A stretch of 64,000 nucleotides of DNA, taken from the NCBI GenBank assembly GCA_036003045.1, contig DASYSS010000046.1:32531-96530 (forward strand), read 5' to 3'. Source of the stretch: Gemmatimonadaceae bacterium (GTDB lineage: Bacteria > Gemmatimonadota > Gemmatimonadetes > Gemmatimonadales > Gemmatimonadaceae). Within the stretch, counting starts at the first letter, position 1. The number at the start of each line of letters is the position of its first letter. Below are positions 26,133-34,824 of the stretch, piece by piece. Below the pieces are notes generated by a model, which was not told the origin of the DNA, did not search any database, and worked only from the letters and a program-made list of their open reading frames with translations. A program made the position numbers and the translations under genes.

Positions 26133-27553
26133 CCGCGACCTCCGTCGAACCGCGAGCGGCGGAGCAGCGACCAGCCGAACCCGACGCGCCCGAATGGCCG
26201 GTCTTCCGGTTCAAGGGAACCGACGAGCAGTTGACCGATCTGCTCCTTGCGCCTCTGCGCGGTGGAGGGCCGATCTGGTGGGCGTTGTTCATCGTTTCTT
26301 TGGTGGGCGCCGGGCTGTTCGTCGTTTCCATGTGGGTTACTGTCGCCAAGGGCATCGGCACGTGGGGGAACAACATCCCGGTCGCCTGGGCATTCGCGAT
26401 CACCGACTTCGTTTGGTGGATCGGGATCGGACATGCCGGGACGTTCATCTCCGCGTTCTTGTTGCTGCTCAACCAGCACTGGCGCGCGTCGATCAATCGG
26501 ATCGCCGAGGCGATGACGATCTTCGCGCTGATGCAGGCGGGATTGTTCCCGCTGCTGCATCTGGGTCGGCCGTGGTTCTTCTATTGGCTGATTCCGTACC
26601 CGGCGACGATGGGCGTGTGGCCCAACTTCAAGAGCGCACTGCCATGGGACATCGCGGCGGTCGCCACGTATTTCACCGTGTCGTTGCTCTTTTGGTATGC
26701 CGGCCTGGTGCCCGACCTCGCGACCGCTCGCGATTGGTCGCGTTCGCGGGCCGCGCGGATCGCATACGGTGTCTTCGCGCTCGGATGGAGGGGGTCGAGC
26801 TTCGAATGGCGGCGTCACCGGCTCGCGCTCGTGCTGCTGGCCGGGCTCGCCACGCCGTTGGTCGTGTCGGTGCACAGCGTCGTGAGTCTCGACTTCGCGA
26901 TCGCGCAACTGCCCGGTTGGCATTCGACGATTTTCCCGCCGTATTTCGTCGTCGGCGCCATCTACTCGGGGTTCGCGATGGTGATACTGCTCTTGCTCCC
27001 CTTGCGCGCCGCATACCGCCTCGAAGACGTGATCACCGAGCGACACTTGAACGCGATGGCCAAGCTCATCCTGACGATGGGCCTGCTGCTCGCCTACGCG
27101 TACGTGGTCGAGCTGTTCGTCGCCTGGTACAGCGGCGATCCGAACGAGCGATTCACGTTCCTGCATGAGCGGCCGTTCGGGACATACTCGCTGATTTACT
27201 GGATCATGATCGCATGCAACGTCGTCGCGCCGCACGTCTTCTGGTGGAAGCGATGCCGAACGAGCGTGGCCGTGCTGTTCGCGGCCAGTCTGGCGATTCT
27301 CGTCGGGATGTGGCTCGAGCGATTCGTGATCATCGTCGTATCGCTCCACCGGGATTTCCTCTCGTCGAGCTGGCACTTCTATCGTCCGACCTGGGTCGAT
27401 CTGGGGCTGTTGTTCGGCAGCATCGGTTTTTTCGGCGTGCTGTTTCTGTTGTTCGTTCGCTTCGTGCCGTTCGTGGCGATCAGCGAAGTCAAGCGATTGC
27501 GACACGAGCTGGCCGCGAATCGCGGGCGCGAGATCGGTCTTCCGCATGCGTGA
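26129..27553 (+). CDS. actC: Alternative complex III subunit ActC, NrfD/PsrC-like quinol-binding membrane protein
   Basis: 474 residues with about ten membrane helices. WWIGIGHAGTFISAFLLLL and the downstream VVSVHSVVSLDFA and GWHSTIFPPYFVVGAIYSG are hallmark NrfD/PsrC-family segments that build the menaquinol site and proton path. The N-terminal about 50 residues are cytoplasmic and Pro/Glu-rich. It starts in the actB stop (ATGA) and overlaps actD by 8 bases. Confidence 0.92.
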   Translation: MTATSVEPRAAEQRPAEPDAPEWPVFRFKGTDEQLTDLLLAPLRGGGPIWWALFIVSLVGAGLFVVSMWVTVAKGIGTWGNNIPVAWAFAITDFVWWIGIGHAGTFISAFLLLLNQHWRASINRIAEAMTIFALMQAGLFPLLHLGRPWFFYWLIPYPATMGVWPNFKSALPWDIAAVATYFTVSLLFWYAGLVPDLATARDWSRSRAARIAYGVFALGWRGSSFEWRRHRLALVLLAGLATPLVVSVHSVVSLDFAIAQLPGWHSTIFPPYFVVGAIYSGFAMVILLLLPLRAAYRLEDVITERHLNAMAKLILTMGLLLAYAYVVELFVAWYSGDPNERFTFLHERPFGTYSLIYWIMIACNVVAPHVFWWKRCRTSVAVLFAASLAILVGMWLERFVIIVVSLHRDFLSSSWHFYRPTWVDLGLLFGSIGFFGVLFLLFVRFVPFVAISEVKRLRHELAANRGREIGLPHA

Positions 27554-28094
27554 CGCTCACTGGCCGTCCGGAGCCATCGCCGCGGAGTTCGAGGACGCGG
27601 AGTCGCTCGTTCGCGCCACTCGCGAGCTGGATCGCGCCGGGTATGCGAAGGTCGAGGCGTACTCGCCGTACCCGATCCTCGAGGTTGAACGGCCGCTCTT
27701 CGCACGGCCCTCGCGCCTTCCCGTCGTCGTCTTTCTCGCCGGGCTCGCCGGCGCGGTACTCGGCTACTGGATTCAATGGTACGCGAACGCCGTCTCGTAT
27801 CCGCTGAACATCGGCGGGCGACCGGCCCACGCGACGCCGGCGTTCATCATCCCGACGTTCGAGGCGACGGTGTTGTGCGCTTCGCTCGCCGCTTTCGTCG
27901 GCCTGTTCTGGTTGTTGCGCTTGCCCCGGCCGTGGCATCCGATGTTCGAGGCGGACGGCTTCGAGCGCGCGTCGATCGACCGGTGCTGGGTCGCGATCGA
28001 CATGACCGACGACCGCGTGGATGCGCGTCGAACCGCCGCCGACCTGGCGGTGCTCGGCGCGCGCCATGTCGTTCGCGTGCCGCCGCTCGACTGA
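27546..28094 (+). CDS. actD: Alternative complex III subunit ActD (DUF3341)
   Basis: 182 residues. The N-terminal cytoplasmic part (AIAAEFEDAESLVRATRELD, then GYAKVEAYSPYPI) and two following membrane helices match DUF3341, the ActD subunit. It is a structural membrane subunit without cofactors. The order and spacing inside the act operon support the call. Confidence 0.9.
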   Translation: MRDAHWPSGAIAAEFEDAESLVRATRELDRAGYAKVEAYSPYPILEVERPLFARPSRLPVVVFLAGLAGAVLGYWIQWYANAVSYPLNIGGRPAHATPAFIIPTFEATVLCASLAAFVGLFWLLRLPRPWHPMFEADGFERASIDRCWVAIDMTDDRVDARRTAADLAVLGARHVVRVPPLD

Positions 28095-28095
28095 C

Positions 28096-28707
28096 ATGTC
28101 TGCGCGGATGAGCCGCATCCTCTCGCGCGCGCGCCTGGCGGCGGTGGCCGCCACACTCGCGTGCTGGCACACCTCGAGTCGCCGAGAAGCGCGCGACTTC
28201 GAGCGCATGCGGCGCCAGCAGCGGTACGACGCATATGACGCCAGCGGATTCTTCCCCAACGGGGCTGTCATGCAGGCGCCGCCGGCGAACACGATCGCGC
28301 GAGATGACGGGCCCCCACGCCTGCCGGTCAACGGCGCGAAGCAGTACGCCATCTCGTGCGCTCCTTGTCACGGGGCCGGGGGATTCGGTGGCGGCCCGAT
28401 CGCGCCAAACCTCGGAGAGCGGCGGCCGCCGTCGCTTCGCACGGTTCGCGTGTCGAGTATGTCCTCCGCCGCGCTCATGACCATTGTGACGGATGGGATC
28501 GGGCGAATGCCGCCGCTCGGCTGGCAGTTGCCGCCCGGCGCACGCACGGCAGTGCTCGCGTACATGCAGACCATCGCGAGCTCGCCGCGCACTCTCGCAA
28601 CCTTCGCCGATTCCGCGCAAGCAGCTCGTCTCCGCGCGCTCGACTCGTTGGAGAGGGCAGGCGCGAGCGTCCGAACGATCCTTCAGCTCCCGCTACCGCA
28701 CCCATGA
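28096..28707 (+). CDS. actE: Alternative complex III subunit ActE, monohaem cytochrome c
   Basis: 203 residues. A hydrophobic N-terminus ending in a Cys (RLAAVAATLACW) suggests a lipoprotein signal. One cytochrome c domain follows, with CAPCH as haem motif and Met in GRMPPLG as distal ligand; a helical C-terminal segment ends the protein. ActE is the terminal haem carrier of the complex, handing electrons to soluble or oxidase-bound cytochrome c. ATG at 28108 is an alternative start. The stop overlaps actF (ATGA). Confidence 0.9.
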   Translation: MSARMSRILSRARLAAVAATLACWHTSSRREARDFERMRRQQRYDAYDASGFFPNGAVMQAPPANTIARDDGPPRLPVNGAKQYAISCAPCHGAGGFGGGPIAPNLGERRPPSLRTVRVSSMSSAALMTIVTDGIGRMPPLGWQLPPGARTAVLAYMQTIASSPRTLATFADSAQAARLRALDSLERAGASVRTILQLPLPHP

Positions 28708-29780
28708 CTGGCGCCCGAGTCTCGAACCGCTTGGCGACCTTCGCGACCATATGCGTTGCGGTGACGATCGCCGGGCTCGTCTTGGCGGCGCGGCAGACGG
28801 CGGCCGTGTTGCTCACCGCGTATGTCGCGACATTGAGCGTCGTGCTCGGCACGATGGCGATGACGATGATCGCCCAACTCACCACGGCGACCTGGTTCGC
28901 TTCGTTCGAGCAACCCGCAAAGCGGATCCTGGCTTCCTTACCGGTGCTCGCGCTGCTCGGCGTGGTTCCGGTTGCCGTCGCGATTTGGAATTACACGAGC
29001 TCGCCTTCGCCGCCAGGCTCGGCGCGCGCGCAATACCTCGCGCCCTGGTTCGTTGTGTCGAGAGCCGTCGTGTATTGGGCCATCTGGCTGGTGATGGGGC
29101 AGCGACTTCTTTCCTCGAAGCGGTCGTCGCGATTCGCGTCGGGCGGACTCGTCGTGCTCGCGATCACGATGACCTTCGCGTCGTTCGACTGGATGATGTC
29201 GCTGTCGGTCGGATGGTACTCGACGGTCTATGGCGTCTACTGGTTCGCGGGCGGGATGATCGGGGCGCTCGCGCTCCTGGCGATTCTCGCGCGCTCCAGG
29301 TCGGACGACTATCCCGTTGCGCGAAACCGTTGGCTCGCGCTCGGCAGCCTGCTCCTGACGTTCGTGCTGTTCTGGGCCTACATCGGCTTCGCGCAGTACA
29401 TCGTCATCTGGAGCGGCGACATCCCGCGCGAAGTCACGTGGTATGTCGAACGCGCGCACGGCGCGTGGGGCGGCGTCGCCCTCGCGATCCTGATCAGTGG
29501 CGGCGCTATTCCGTTTCTCATTCTCCTATTGGGCCGGACTAGACGAAGCGGCGGCGCGCTAACCGTTCTTTGTGCGCTGCTGCTCGCGTTCCACTACGTC
29601 GATTCGTATTGGCTCGTGATGCCCAATCTCGCCCGCGTCGACGCGTGGACGATCGTACTTTCGGGGTTTTCCCTCGGCGCGGTGATCGCCGCCTCGATGC
29701 TCCTCGCACGAATGAGAACGGCAGGGGTCCGACAAGCCCTCTCCGCGATGCCGACGCGCGCCCGGCCACCGAGGACGTGA
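28704..29780 (+). CDS. actF: Alternative complex III subunit ActF, NrfD-like membrane protein
   Basis: 358 residues with ten membrane helices and the ActF-type segments TFASFDWMMSLSVGWYSTVYGVYW (quoted in part: FASFDWMMSLS) and FWAYIGFAQYIVIW. ActF is the second NrfD-family subunit and probably takes part in proton movement. It is the last act gene; a stem-loop (TGCACG/CGTGCA, 29797-29811) lies 16 bases after its stop, before the nickel transporter gene. Confidence 0.9.
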   Translation: MTGARVSNRLATFATICVAVTIAGLVLAARQTAAVLLTAYVATLSVVLGTMAMTMIAQLTTATWFASFEQPAKRILASLPVLALLGVVPVAVAIWNYTSSPSPPGSARAQYLAPWFVVSRAVVYWAIWLVMGQRLLSSKRSSRFASGGLVVLAITMTFASFDWMMSLSVGWYSTVYGVYWFAGGMIGALALLAILARSRSDDYPVARNRWLALGSLLLTFVLFWAYIGFAQYIVIWSGDIPREVTWYVERAHGAWGGVALAILISGGAIPFLILLLGRTRRSGGALTVLCALLLAFHYVDSYWLVMPNLARVDAWTIVLSGFSLGAVIAASMLLARMRTAGVRQALSAMPTRARPPRT

Positions 29781-29870
29781 TGCAAATCACGGGTCGTGCA
29801 CGCTTCGTGCATCCTCCAGTCGCCGCGCGACCACCCACGCGCATAGCCGTTCTCGACAAGTACCTGGGAA

Positions 29871-30818
29871 ATGGTTCTCGCCTTGGTCGTCGTCGTCGCG
29901 TGCTTGCACGCCGTAGCGGGGCTGCTCGTGGCGGCCGCCGAGCCGCAGTGGCCGATGATCGTCGGTTTCGCCGGTGTTGCGTACACGTTGGGCATGCGAC
30001 ACGGCTTCGACGCCGACCACATCGTTGCCATCGACGGGACCACGCGACAGCTCCTCGCGCGAAACCGAAGCGCGAACGGCGTCGGCTTCTATTTCTCGCT
30101 CGGTCACTCCACCGTCGTTCTTCTTCTCGTCCTTTGGCTCGCGCGCGCGACTGAACCGGCGCGCGCTTCTTCGTGGCCGCTGCTCCGCGCGCTCGGTGGG
30201 CAGATCGGACTTGCGACGTCGTCGGCCTTCATGCTCGTAATGGCGGTGCTCAACGCGCTCATCGTGCGCGACACGTTACGCGCCATGCGTGGTGGGCGAG
30301 GCGCGCCGACGACGAGTCCGGGCGGCCCAATGGCGCGCCTCTTCGGCCGAGTTCTGCGGCTCGTCCGGCGCGCGCCGGAGATGTATGTCATCGGATTTCT
30401 CTTCGGCTTGAGCTTCGACACCGCGTCGGAGATCGCGCTGCTCGCGATCGCGGCGAGCGCGGCGGCTCACGCTCTGCCGCTCCGTGCGGTTCTCGTGCTC
30501 CCGCTTTCATTCGCCGCTGGAATGGCGCTCGTCGACACCGCGGAAGGAATGTTCATGCTCCGCGCATACGCCTGGGCGCAGCGCGAGCCCGCCCGGCGCG
30601 CTCGATACAACCTCGTCGTCACCGGACTTACCGCCGTAGCGGCGACCGTGATCGCGGCCCTCGAGCTCAGTGGCGCGGCGGGACTTGCCACGATTGGATC
30701 GACCAGCTTCGCGACCGTCGGCCTCGCCGTGGTGACAGCCTTCCCGCTGATTTGGCTCTGCGCCGCATTGTACGCACGCCTGCGCACCATGCGCGCGCCA
30801 AGCGAGGGCAAACCGTGA
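29871..30818 (+). CDS. Nickel/cobalt transporter, NiCoT family
   Basis: 315 residues with about eight membrane helices. The family signature in helix II is present as GMRHGFDADHIVAID, followed by FYFSLGHSTVV and FLFGLSFDTASEIALL, the other conserved NiCoT segments that bind the metal. The place directly before hypF, with a GTGA overlap, argues that it imports Ni2+ for the hydrogenase. Cobalt transport is possible from sequence alone. The ATG at 29871 is preceded only by a weak GGGA. Confidence 0.88.
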   Translation: MVLALVVVVACLHAVAGLLVAAAEPQWPMIVGFAGVAYTLGMRHGFDADHIVAIDGTTRQLLARNRSANGVGFYFSLGHSTVVLLLVLWLARATEPARASSWPLLRALGGQIGLATSSAFMLVMAVLNALIVRDTLRAMRGGRGAPTTSPGGPMARLFGRVLRLVRRAPEMYVIGFLFGLSFDTASEIALLAIAASAAAHALPLRAVLVLPLSFAAGMALVDTAEGMFMLRAYAWAQREPARRARYNLVVTGLTAVAATVIAALELSGAAGLATIGSTSFATVGLAVVTAFPLIWLCAALYARLRTMRAPSEGKP

Positions 30819-33205
30819 CGGGCTTCGCCACGACGCAGGCCGTGCCTGTCACATCTCGCCGCGTGCGCGTCGACGTGCGCGGCACGGTGCAGGGCGTCGG
30901 TTTCCGACCGTTCGTGTTTCGGCTGGCCAGGGCCCTCGCGCTGAGCGGTTTCGTCCGCAACGGTCCGGGCGGAGTCACGATCGAGTTGGAGGGAGACGAC
31001 CGGGCCATCGACCGCTTTCTCTCGCGACTGGTGCGCGAGGCGCCGAAACACGCGCGCGTTGGTCGCGTCAGCGTCGAGGAGATCGCGAGCATCGGCGATC
31101 ACGAATTCGTGGTCGCCACGAGCGGCGAACAGGGAACCGCGGCGGCGTTGCTGCCGCCCGACCTCTGCACCTGTTCCGACTGTCTGCGCGAGCTCTTCGA
31201 TCCGGCGGACCGCCGATATCGCTACCCATTCATCAACTGCACGGCGTGCGGCCCACGCTTCACCATCGCTCGGCGCGTTCCTTACGACCGGTCGTCGACG
31301 ACGATGGCCGCGTTCACGATGTGCCCGCAGTGCCAGGCCGAGTACGATGATCCCGCCGACAGGCGTTTTCACGCTCAGCCGAACGCGTGCCCGCGCTGCG
31401 GTCCAAAGGTGTCGCTGCGCGATCCGCGGGGAGTGGTCGTGTCGGCGGGGCCATCCGATGCAATCGCCGGCGCGGCCGCCGCGATACGAGACGGCGCCAT
31501 CGTCGCGGTCAAAGGACTCGGCGGCTACCACCTCGCGTGTCGCGCCGACAACGCGTCGGCGGTCGCGCGTCTTCGCCGCCGAAAGCAGCGCGACGACAAG
31601 CCGTTCGCGCTCATGGCCGCCGACCTCGACGCCGCGCGAAGGCTCGTCAGACTCGACGACGCCGAGGCGGACCTCCTGACGAGCGACGCCCGTCCGATCG
31701 TCATCGCGCGCGCCGAGCCGGGTGCTCTCGTCGCCGAGCTCGTCGCTCCGGCGCGCGATGAGTTGGGCGTGATGCTGCCGTACACGCCGCTTCATCATCT
31801 GCTCGTCGCCGACGCCGACGGCGCGTTGGTGATGACGAGTGGAAACGTGAGCGACGAGCCGATCGCGTTTCGCGACGACGACGCCGTACACCGGCTCTCC
31901 GCCATTGCCGATTTGTTCTTGTCCCACGACCGGCCGATCGAAGCCGCGTGCGAGGACTCGGTCGTGCGCGTCGTGACCGTCGCCGAGCGCCGACAGCCGC
32001 TCTTCATTCGGCGATCGCGCGGCTTCGTGCCGCAACCGATACCCGTCCCGCTGAGCTCGAATGAAACGATTCTGGCCACCGGCGGACAACTCAAGAACAC
32101 GGCCTGTGTCGTCAGGCACTCCGAGGCGATCGTCGGTCCGCACGTCGGCGACCTCGACGACATGAGCTCCCTCGTCGCCTTTTCTCGGGGAGTCGACCAT
32201 CTCGCCCAGTTGATCGGCGCGCCACCGGCGATCGTCGCTCATGATCTGCACCCCGACTACGCGTCGACGCGCTATGCGCTCGACCGCGGCGAGCTCGAGC
32301 CGATCGCGGTACAGCATCATCACGCGCACTTCGCGGCGTGCCTCGCGGAGCACGGCGAGACCGGCCCGGCGATAGGACTCGTCTTCGACGGAGCGGGCTT
32401 GGGCGCCGACGGCAGGATCTGGGGTGGAGAGATCCTCTACGGCGACATCGGACATTCGATTCGCATCGGGCATCTCCGTGCCGTGCGCATGCCGGGAGGG
32501 GAGAGCGCCGTACGCGAGCCGTGGCGAATGGCCTGCGCGTGGTTGACCGACGCGTTTGGCGTCGAGCCGGCGATTCCCGCGCCGCTGCGCGAGACGGTGG
32601 CGCCGGAGCAATGGCGCGCCGTGAGTCGTCTGGCTCTCGCCGGTCCGTTGCCGGTTACGACCAGTGTTGGGCGGTTGCTCGACGCATGCGCCGCGATGAG
32701 CGGAGTCCGCTCGCGCGTCACGTACGAGGCGCAAGCCGCGATCGAGTTCGAGGCGGCTGCAAAGGCTCATCGCCGCGCGCGTGCGCGGCGCGGCGGATCG
32801 CCGAGCGCCGGCGTGTACGAAAACTCGATCGTGATTGAGAAGATCGACGACCAGCTCGTCATCGATCCGCGCGAACTCGTCCGTGCGGTATACGACGACG
32901 TACGCGACGGTCGTGAGGCGGGCGACATCGCATCGAGCGTGCACGGCGGTCTTGTTTATGCAGCACGGCTAGTCGCCGAACTCGGAGCGGAGGTTCGCGG
33001 TTCGCGCACGATCGCACTCTCGGGTGGCGTGTTTCAGAACACGCTGTTGCTCGAGGAGCTCGCCCTCGCGTTGACCGCGAGCGGCCATCGCGTTCTCGTG
33101 CCGCGCCTCCTGCCGCCGAACGATGGCGGTTTGTCCTATGGCCAAGCAGTCGCGGCCGCGTGGCGGAGGAAGAATGTGTCTCGCGATTCCGGGCCAAATC
33201 GTTGA
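30815..33205 (+). CDS. hypF: Carbamoyltransferase HypF
   Basis: 796 residues from GTG 30815 (GAGGG 6 bases upstream). Domains in order: acylphosphatase-like (about 15-100; GTVQGVGFRPFVF), two zinc fingers (CTCSDC with CTACG, and CPQCQ with CPRCG, about 118-198), YrdC-like (about 210-385; AIRDGAIVAVKGLGGYHLA) and a Kae1-like C-terminal domain with QHHHAHFAA and the late ALSGGVFQNTLL. HypF makes thiocarbamate on HypE from carbamoyl phosphate, the source of the cyanide ligands of the NiFe centre. All catalytic motifs are intact. It overlaps hypC by 32 bases. Confidence 0.95.
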   Translation: MTGFATTQAVPVTSRRVRVDVRGTVQGVGFRPFVFRLARALALSGFVRNGPGGVTIELEGDDRAIDRFLSRLVREAPKHARVGRVSVEEIASIGDHEFVVATSGEQGTAAALLPPDLCTCSDCLRELFDPADRRYRYPFINCTACGPRFTIARRVPYDRSSTTMAAFTMCPQCQAEYDDPADRRFHAQPNACPRCGPKVSLRDPRGVVVSAGPSDAIAGAAAAIRDGAIVAVKGLGGYHLACRADNASAVARLRRRKQRDDKPFALMAADLDAARRLVRLDDAEADLLTSDARPIVIARAEPGALVAELVAPARDELGVMLPYTPLHHLLVADADGALVMTSGNVSDEPIAFRDDDAVHRLSAIADLFLSHDRPIEAACEDSVVRVVTVAERRQPLFIRRSRGFVPQPIPVPLSSNETILATGGQLKNTACVVRHSEAIVGPHVGDLDDMSSLVAFSRGVDHLAQLIGAPPAIVAHDLHPDYASTRYALDRGELEPIAVQHHHAHFAACLAEHGETGPAIGLVFDGAGLGADGRIWGGEILYGDIGHSIRIGHLRAVRMPGGESAVREPWRMACAWLTDAFGVEPAIPAPLRETVAPEQWRAVSRLALAGPLPVTTSVGRLLDACAAMSGVRSRVTYEAQAAIEFEAAAKAHRRARARRGGSPSAGVYENSIVIEKIDDQLVIDPRELVRAVYDDVRDGREAGDIASSVHGGLVYAARLVAELGAEVRGSRTIALSGGVFQNTLLLEELALALTASGHRVLVPRLLPPNDGGLSYGQAVAAAWRRKNVSRDSGPNR

Positions 33206-33452
33206 TGTCGTCGACGCGGAGCGCCGGCTCGCCCGCGTCGACGTTGCCGGGGTTCGACGCACCATCAACGTCGCGCTGCTCGACGGGGCGCCCGTCGCGG
33301 TCGCCAGCGGTGACTGGGTGCTGATTCACGTCGGCTTCGCGATCTCGCGTGTGGACGAAAGCGAGGCGTTGGCGACGCTCGAATTGCTCGAGCGAATGGG
33401 TGCCGAGTATCAGCAAGAGGTGAACGAAATCCGGGCGAGCGTCCGCGAATGA
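33174..33452 (+). CDS. hypC: Hydrogenase maturation chaperone HypC
   Basis: 92 residues starting MCLAIPGQ, with the essential Cys2 that binds HypD and the Fe(CN)2CO unit. The middle GDWVLIHVGFAIS is the typical HypC core. The ATG follows GGAGGAAG within the 3' end of hypF. It is one of two HypC-family genes in a row; this one is the canonical form. Confidence 0.95.
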   Translation: MCLAIPGQIVDVVDAERRLARVDVAGVRRTINVALLDGAPVAVASGDWVLIHVGFAISRVDESEALATLELLERMGAEYQQEVNEIRASVRE

Positions 33453-33694
33453 CGGTGCGCCGCGACGTCGACTGCGAAGACCTCGCGCACTGCATCACCT
33501 GCTCGGATGAGGCGAATCGAATGCGCGTGCTCTCCGTCGACGCCGACGGCGCGATCGCCGTCTGCGTCGACGACGAAGGTCGGCAGTCCGAGGTGATGCT
33601 CGCGCTGACGCCGGAGGCGAAACCGGGAGTCGAGGTGCTCGTGCACGCGGGCGTCGCGCTGTCGTTGGCGTCGAGAGTCGAGGGAAATCCATGA
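33449..33694 (+). CDS. HypC/HupF-like accessory protein
   Basis: 81 residues: a short N-terminus with DLAHCITCSDEANRMRVLSVD, a middle strand region, and VEVLVHAGVALSLAS, which matches the barrel end of HypC/HupF proteins. It lacks the MCxxxP N-terminus of HypC and instead has CxxC (CITC). This second HypC-type gene is common beside group 1h hydrogenases, where it may act as a dedicated chaperone of the large subunit (inference). It overlaps both neighbours by ATGA. Confidence 0.75.
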   Translation: MTVRRDVDCEDLAHCITCSDEANRMRVLSVDADGAIAVCVDDEGRQSEVMLALTPEAKPGVEVLVHAGVALSLASRVEGNP

Positions 33695-34824
33695 GATTCG
33701 TCGACGAATTCAGAAACGCCGAGCTTGGCGCCCGACTGGCGGACCAGATCTCGGCGGTCGCCGATCCATCGCGCCATTACAAGATCATGGAGGTCTGCGG
33801 CGGCCACACGCACACGATCTATCGATACGGCGTGGCCGACCTGCTCCCCGCGAACGTCGAGCTCGTGCACGGTCCGGGTTGCCCGGTCTGCGTCATCCCG
33901 ATGGGCCGCGTCGACGACGCGATCGCGATCGCTCGGCAGCCGGGTGTCATTCTCACCTGCTTCGGCGACATGATGCGCGTGCCTGGCGGCAGGGGCTCGC
34001 TCACGGAAGCGAAGGCGGCCGGCGCCGACGTGCGGATGGTCTACTCGCCTCTCGACGCGCTGCGCATCGCGCAGGCGAACCGCGGCCGCGAAGTCGTCTT
34101 TTTCGCCGTGGGGTTCGAGACGACCGCGCCGTCCACGGCGCTCACGATTCTTCGCGCGCAGGCGGAGCGCGTCTCCAACTTCACGGTGTACTCGAACCAC
34201 GTCACGATCGTACCGCCGATTCGCGCGCTGCTCGAGTCGCCCGATCTACGGCTCGACGCGTTCATCGGTCCGGGCCACGTCTGCACGGTGGTCGGCGCGC
34301 GGCCCTTCCACTTCATCGCCGCCGAGTACCGAAAGCCGGTCGTCATCTCCGGCTTCGAGCCGCTCGATGTGCTGCAATCGGCGTACATGATCCTCCGCCA
34401 GTTGGCCGAGGGACGGTGCGAGGTGGAGAACCAGTACACGCGCGTCGTGCCGGCCGAAGGCAACGCCGCGGCGTTCCGCGTGCTCGCCGACGTCTTCGAG
34501 CTCCGACCGCACTTCGAGTGGCGCGGACTCGGCTTCATCTCGCAGAGCGCACTCAAGATCTCGCCCAAGTACGCGATGTTCGACGCCGAGCTGCGGTTCT
34601 CGGTGCCTGGCGTGCGGATCGCCGATCCCAAGGCGTGTCAGTGCGGTGAGGTGCTGAAAGGCGTCATCAAGCCGTGGGAGTGCAAGGTGTTCGGCACCGC
34701 GTGCACACCCGAGCACCCGATCGGCACCTGCATGGTGTCGAGCGAAGGGGCGTGCGCGGCCTACTACAACTTCGGACGCTTGACGCGTCGCCCGCGCGGA
34801 CGACCGGCAGAGATGGTCTCATGA
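33691..34824 (+). CDS. hypD: Hydrogenase maturation protein HypD
   Basis: 377 residues, full length. The conserved motifs are KIMEVCGGHTHTIYRYG, HGPGCPVCVIP, FAVGFETTAPS and GPGHVCTVVG, and the C-terminal [4Fe-4S] Cys residues lie in DPKACQCGEV, KVFGTACTPEHPIGTC and SSEGACAAYY. HypD with HypC is the scaffold on which the Fe(CN)2CO moiety is built. Start and stop overlap neighbours by ATGA. Confidence 0.96.
   Translation: MRFVDEFRNAELGARLADQISAVADPSRHYKIMEVCGGHTHTIYRYGVADLLPANVELVHGPGCPVCVIPMGRVDDAIAIARQPGVILTCFGDMMRVPGGRGSLTEAKAAGADVRMVYSPLDALRIAQANRGREVVFFAVGFETTAPSTALTILRAQAERVSNFTVYSNHVTIVPPIRALLESPDLRLDAFIGPGHVCTVVGARPFHFIAAEYRKPVVISGFEPLDVLQSAYMILRQLAEGRCEVENQYTRVVPAEGNAAAFRVLADVFELRPHFEWRGLGFISQSALKISPKYAMFDAELRFSVPGVRIADPKACQCGEVLKGVIKPWECKVFGTACTPEHPIGTCMVSSEGACAAYYNFGRLTRRPRGRPAEMVS

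Noticed and set aside
30467..32944. An 825-codon open frame on the minus strand opposite hypF
   Set aside because: Antisense shadow of a gene with intact zinc fingers, YrdC and Kae1-like motifs.
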